A stretch of 64,000 nt of DNA from Bacteroides sp. (lineage in GTDB: Bacteria; Bacteroidota; Bacteroidia; Bacteroidales; Bacteroidaceae): assembly GCA_015060765.1 (NCBI GenBank), contig SUXW01000007.1, forward strand, positions 1 through 64,000, read 5' to 3'. Below, in pieces: positions 63,149-64,000 of the stretch. The stretch's first letter is position 1; every line of letters begins with the position of its first letter. The position numbers were made by a program, and so were the translations under genes. The notes under the pieces are model-generated. The model saw only the letters and a list, made by a program, of their open reading frames with translations. It ran no database searches and was not told the DNA's origin.

Positions 63149-63637
63149 ATGAAGAAAATTATACTTGTACTTACAGTGATTATGGCTTGCCAGACGGGAG
63201 TTGCCCAAAACGTGGATGCGTTATACAATTACTTTAAAGACGAAAAGGGAGTGGAAAGCGTCAGTGTTTCACCTCTGTTGATGAAGTTTGCCCGCTTGTT
63301 TATGGACGAGGACGACAAGAGCAACCCACTTATCAAAGGAGTCAATTCGGTTAAAGTACTCGACTTGGAAGAATGCTCGGAAAAAGTGAAGGAACGTTTT
63401 ACCAAGGAAGTAGCCAAACTGAACCTGAACGGATACGAAACTTGGTTGCAAGCAAAGGAAGACGGTGAGAACGTGAAGATCATCGCCAAGATGAAGGATG
63501 ACACCGTTCGCGAACTACTGGTAATGACCACTGGGAAAGGCGATTGCGCCCTCGTCATGATAAAAGGGAAAATCAAGAAGGACGATATACAAGCCATTAT
63601 CAATGATGACAAAATAATGATTGATGGACGCAAATGA
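63149..63637 (+). CDS. DUF4252-like exported protein
   Basis: 162 residues with a signal peptide (MKKIILVLTVIMACQTGVAQ). The mature part is small and mixed alpha/beta: VESVSVSPLLMKFARLFM, SVKVLDLEECSEKVKERFTKEV, NVKIIAKMKDDTVRELLVMTTGKGDCALVMIKGKIKKDDIQ, matching the DUF4252 pattern of Bacteroidetes. Such genes usually accompany an ECF sigma factor, as here, and may be its target or part of the signalling chain. The ATG at 63149 gives the signal peptide; its 3' end overlaps the sigma gene by 14 bp. Confidence 0.82.
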   Translation: MKKIILVLTVIMACQTGVAQNVDALYNYFKDEKGVESVSVSPLLMKFARLFMDEDDKSNPLIKGVNSVKVLDLEECSEKVKERFTKEVAKLNLNGYETWLQAKEDGENVKIIAKMKDDTVRELLVMTTGKGDCALVMIKGKIKKDDIQAIINDDKIMIDGRK

Positions 63638-64000
63638 TTTTAAACGGAGGTTTCTGCCTTATCATCCAAAGCTCTATCGGGTGGCCTTCCGACTGATGGG
63701 GAATGCCCAAGATGCCGAGGATATGGTACAGGAAACTTACCTGAAGCTCTGGAAGAAACGGGAGGAACTGCCGCCAAACATCGAAAACATGGAGGCGTAC
63801 TGCGTGACACTGACCAAGAACCTCTGCCTGGATGCATTAAGGGCTTCGCACATAGAAGAAGACAGCCGTCCACCCGAGGAACTGAACATAGCGGGAGAGA
63901 ATAGTCTGATGCGGGAAGTGGAACTGAAAGATGAGGTGAATCAGGTAAAACGAATCATCAGCACACTCCCCCACCAACAACGGCAAGTCATCGTGATGCG
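63624..64000 (+). CDS. ECF-type RNA polymerase sigma factor (partial, runs off the right edge)
   Basis: The first 125 codons of a sigma-70 family protein. MDANDFKRRFLPYHPKLYRV opens region 2, followed by MGNAQDAEDMVQETYLKLWK, the region 2.2-2.4 core that contacts core polymerase and the -10 element. Region 4 begins at the edge (ISTLPHQQRQVIVMR). It overlaps the DUF4252-like gene, so the two are coupled. An anti-sigma factor may follow outside the window. Confidence 0.9.
   Translation, partial: MDANDFKRRFLPYHPKLYRVAFRLMGNAQDAEDMVQETYLKLWKKREELPPNIENMEAYCVTLTKNLCLDALRASHIEEDSRPPEELNIAGENSLMREVELKDEVNQVKRIISTLPHQQRQVIVM

Overview
The window comes from a Bacteroidales genome, most likely Bacteroides or a close gut relative such as Phocaeicola. 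The evidence is promoters of the Bacteroidetes type (TTTG, 18-22 bp, TAnnTTTG), few Shine-Dalgarno sites, a NigD-like lipoprotein, BACON domains, an N-succinylornithine-type transcarbamylase, an L34 gene with Bacteroides-style context, and many signal-peptide carbohydrate-active enzymes. Base composition is moderate, with clearly AT-richer islands.

Layout. 1-1600: promoter of a leftward unit outside the window (possibly an rRNA operon), a small coiled-coil protein gene bracketed by a 37-bp repeat, and several arrays of 21-22-bp tandem units. 1597-6252 (leftward): GH106-like glycosidase, radC, family 2 glycosyltransferase, efp. 6454-11750 (rightward): rpmH, then a chain of PASTA protein, RluD-type pseudouridine synthase, ddl, acyltransferase, NigD-like and rhodanese lipoproteins. 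11751-12446: two large inverted-repeat elements, another 22-bp array and an RHS remnant. 12447-13571: PL10 pectate lyase. 13687-24620 (leftward): two operons, argR-GNAT-argG-argC-argD-proC and XRE/cupin-AMP ligase-proB-proA-argF', giving most of arginine and proline synthesis by the succinylated route. 24917-29893: rhaB-rhaI-MFS-rhaD.

30464-53222 is mostly pectin and glycan use: GH105, a TPR membrane regulator, an AraC regulator (RhaR candidate), GH2 beta-galactosidase, GH115, two tRNAs, an unusual UroD-like/L-rhamnose mutarotase fusion, two GH28 and one GH43 enzyme, and an iron-dependent alcohol dehydrogenase that could supply the lactaldehyde reductase missing from the rha operon. Housekeeping genes (lytic transglycosylase, ion channel, tcdA, MFS) are interspersed. 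Together these would let the cell cleave galacturonan and rhamnogalacturonan, import rhamnose and convert it to DHAP and lactaldehyde.

53262-64000: thioesterase, metY-SDR-M48 peptidase, an XRE gene lying between two copies of one terminator hairpin, a small lipoprotein sharing its C-terminal tail with the adjacent 1101-residue BACON/LRR/M64 peptidase, a Trp leader peptide with attenuator ahead of a stand-alone trpB, a DUF4252-like protein and the start of an ECF sigma factor.

The most unusual signals are (1) intergenic arrays of 3-4 units with a 21-22-bp period, each array with its own motif, at five or more places; (2) paired inverted-repeat elements at 11852-12185; (3) the UroD-RhaM fusion; (4) small genes bracketed by repeats; (5) the shared-tail lipoprotein/M64 pair; (6) the trp attenuator on a lone trpB. 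All assignments are by reading motifs; no database search was possible.
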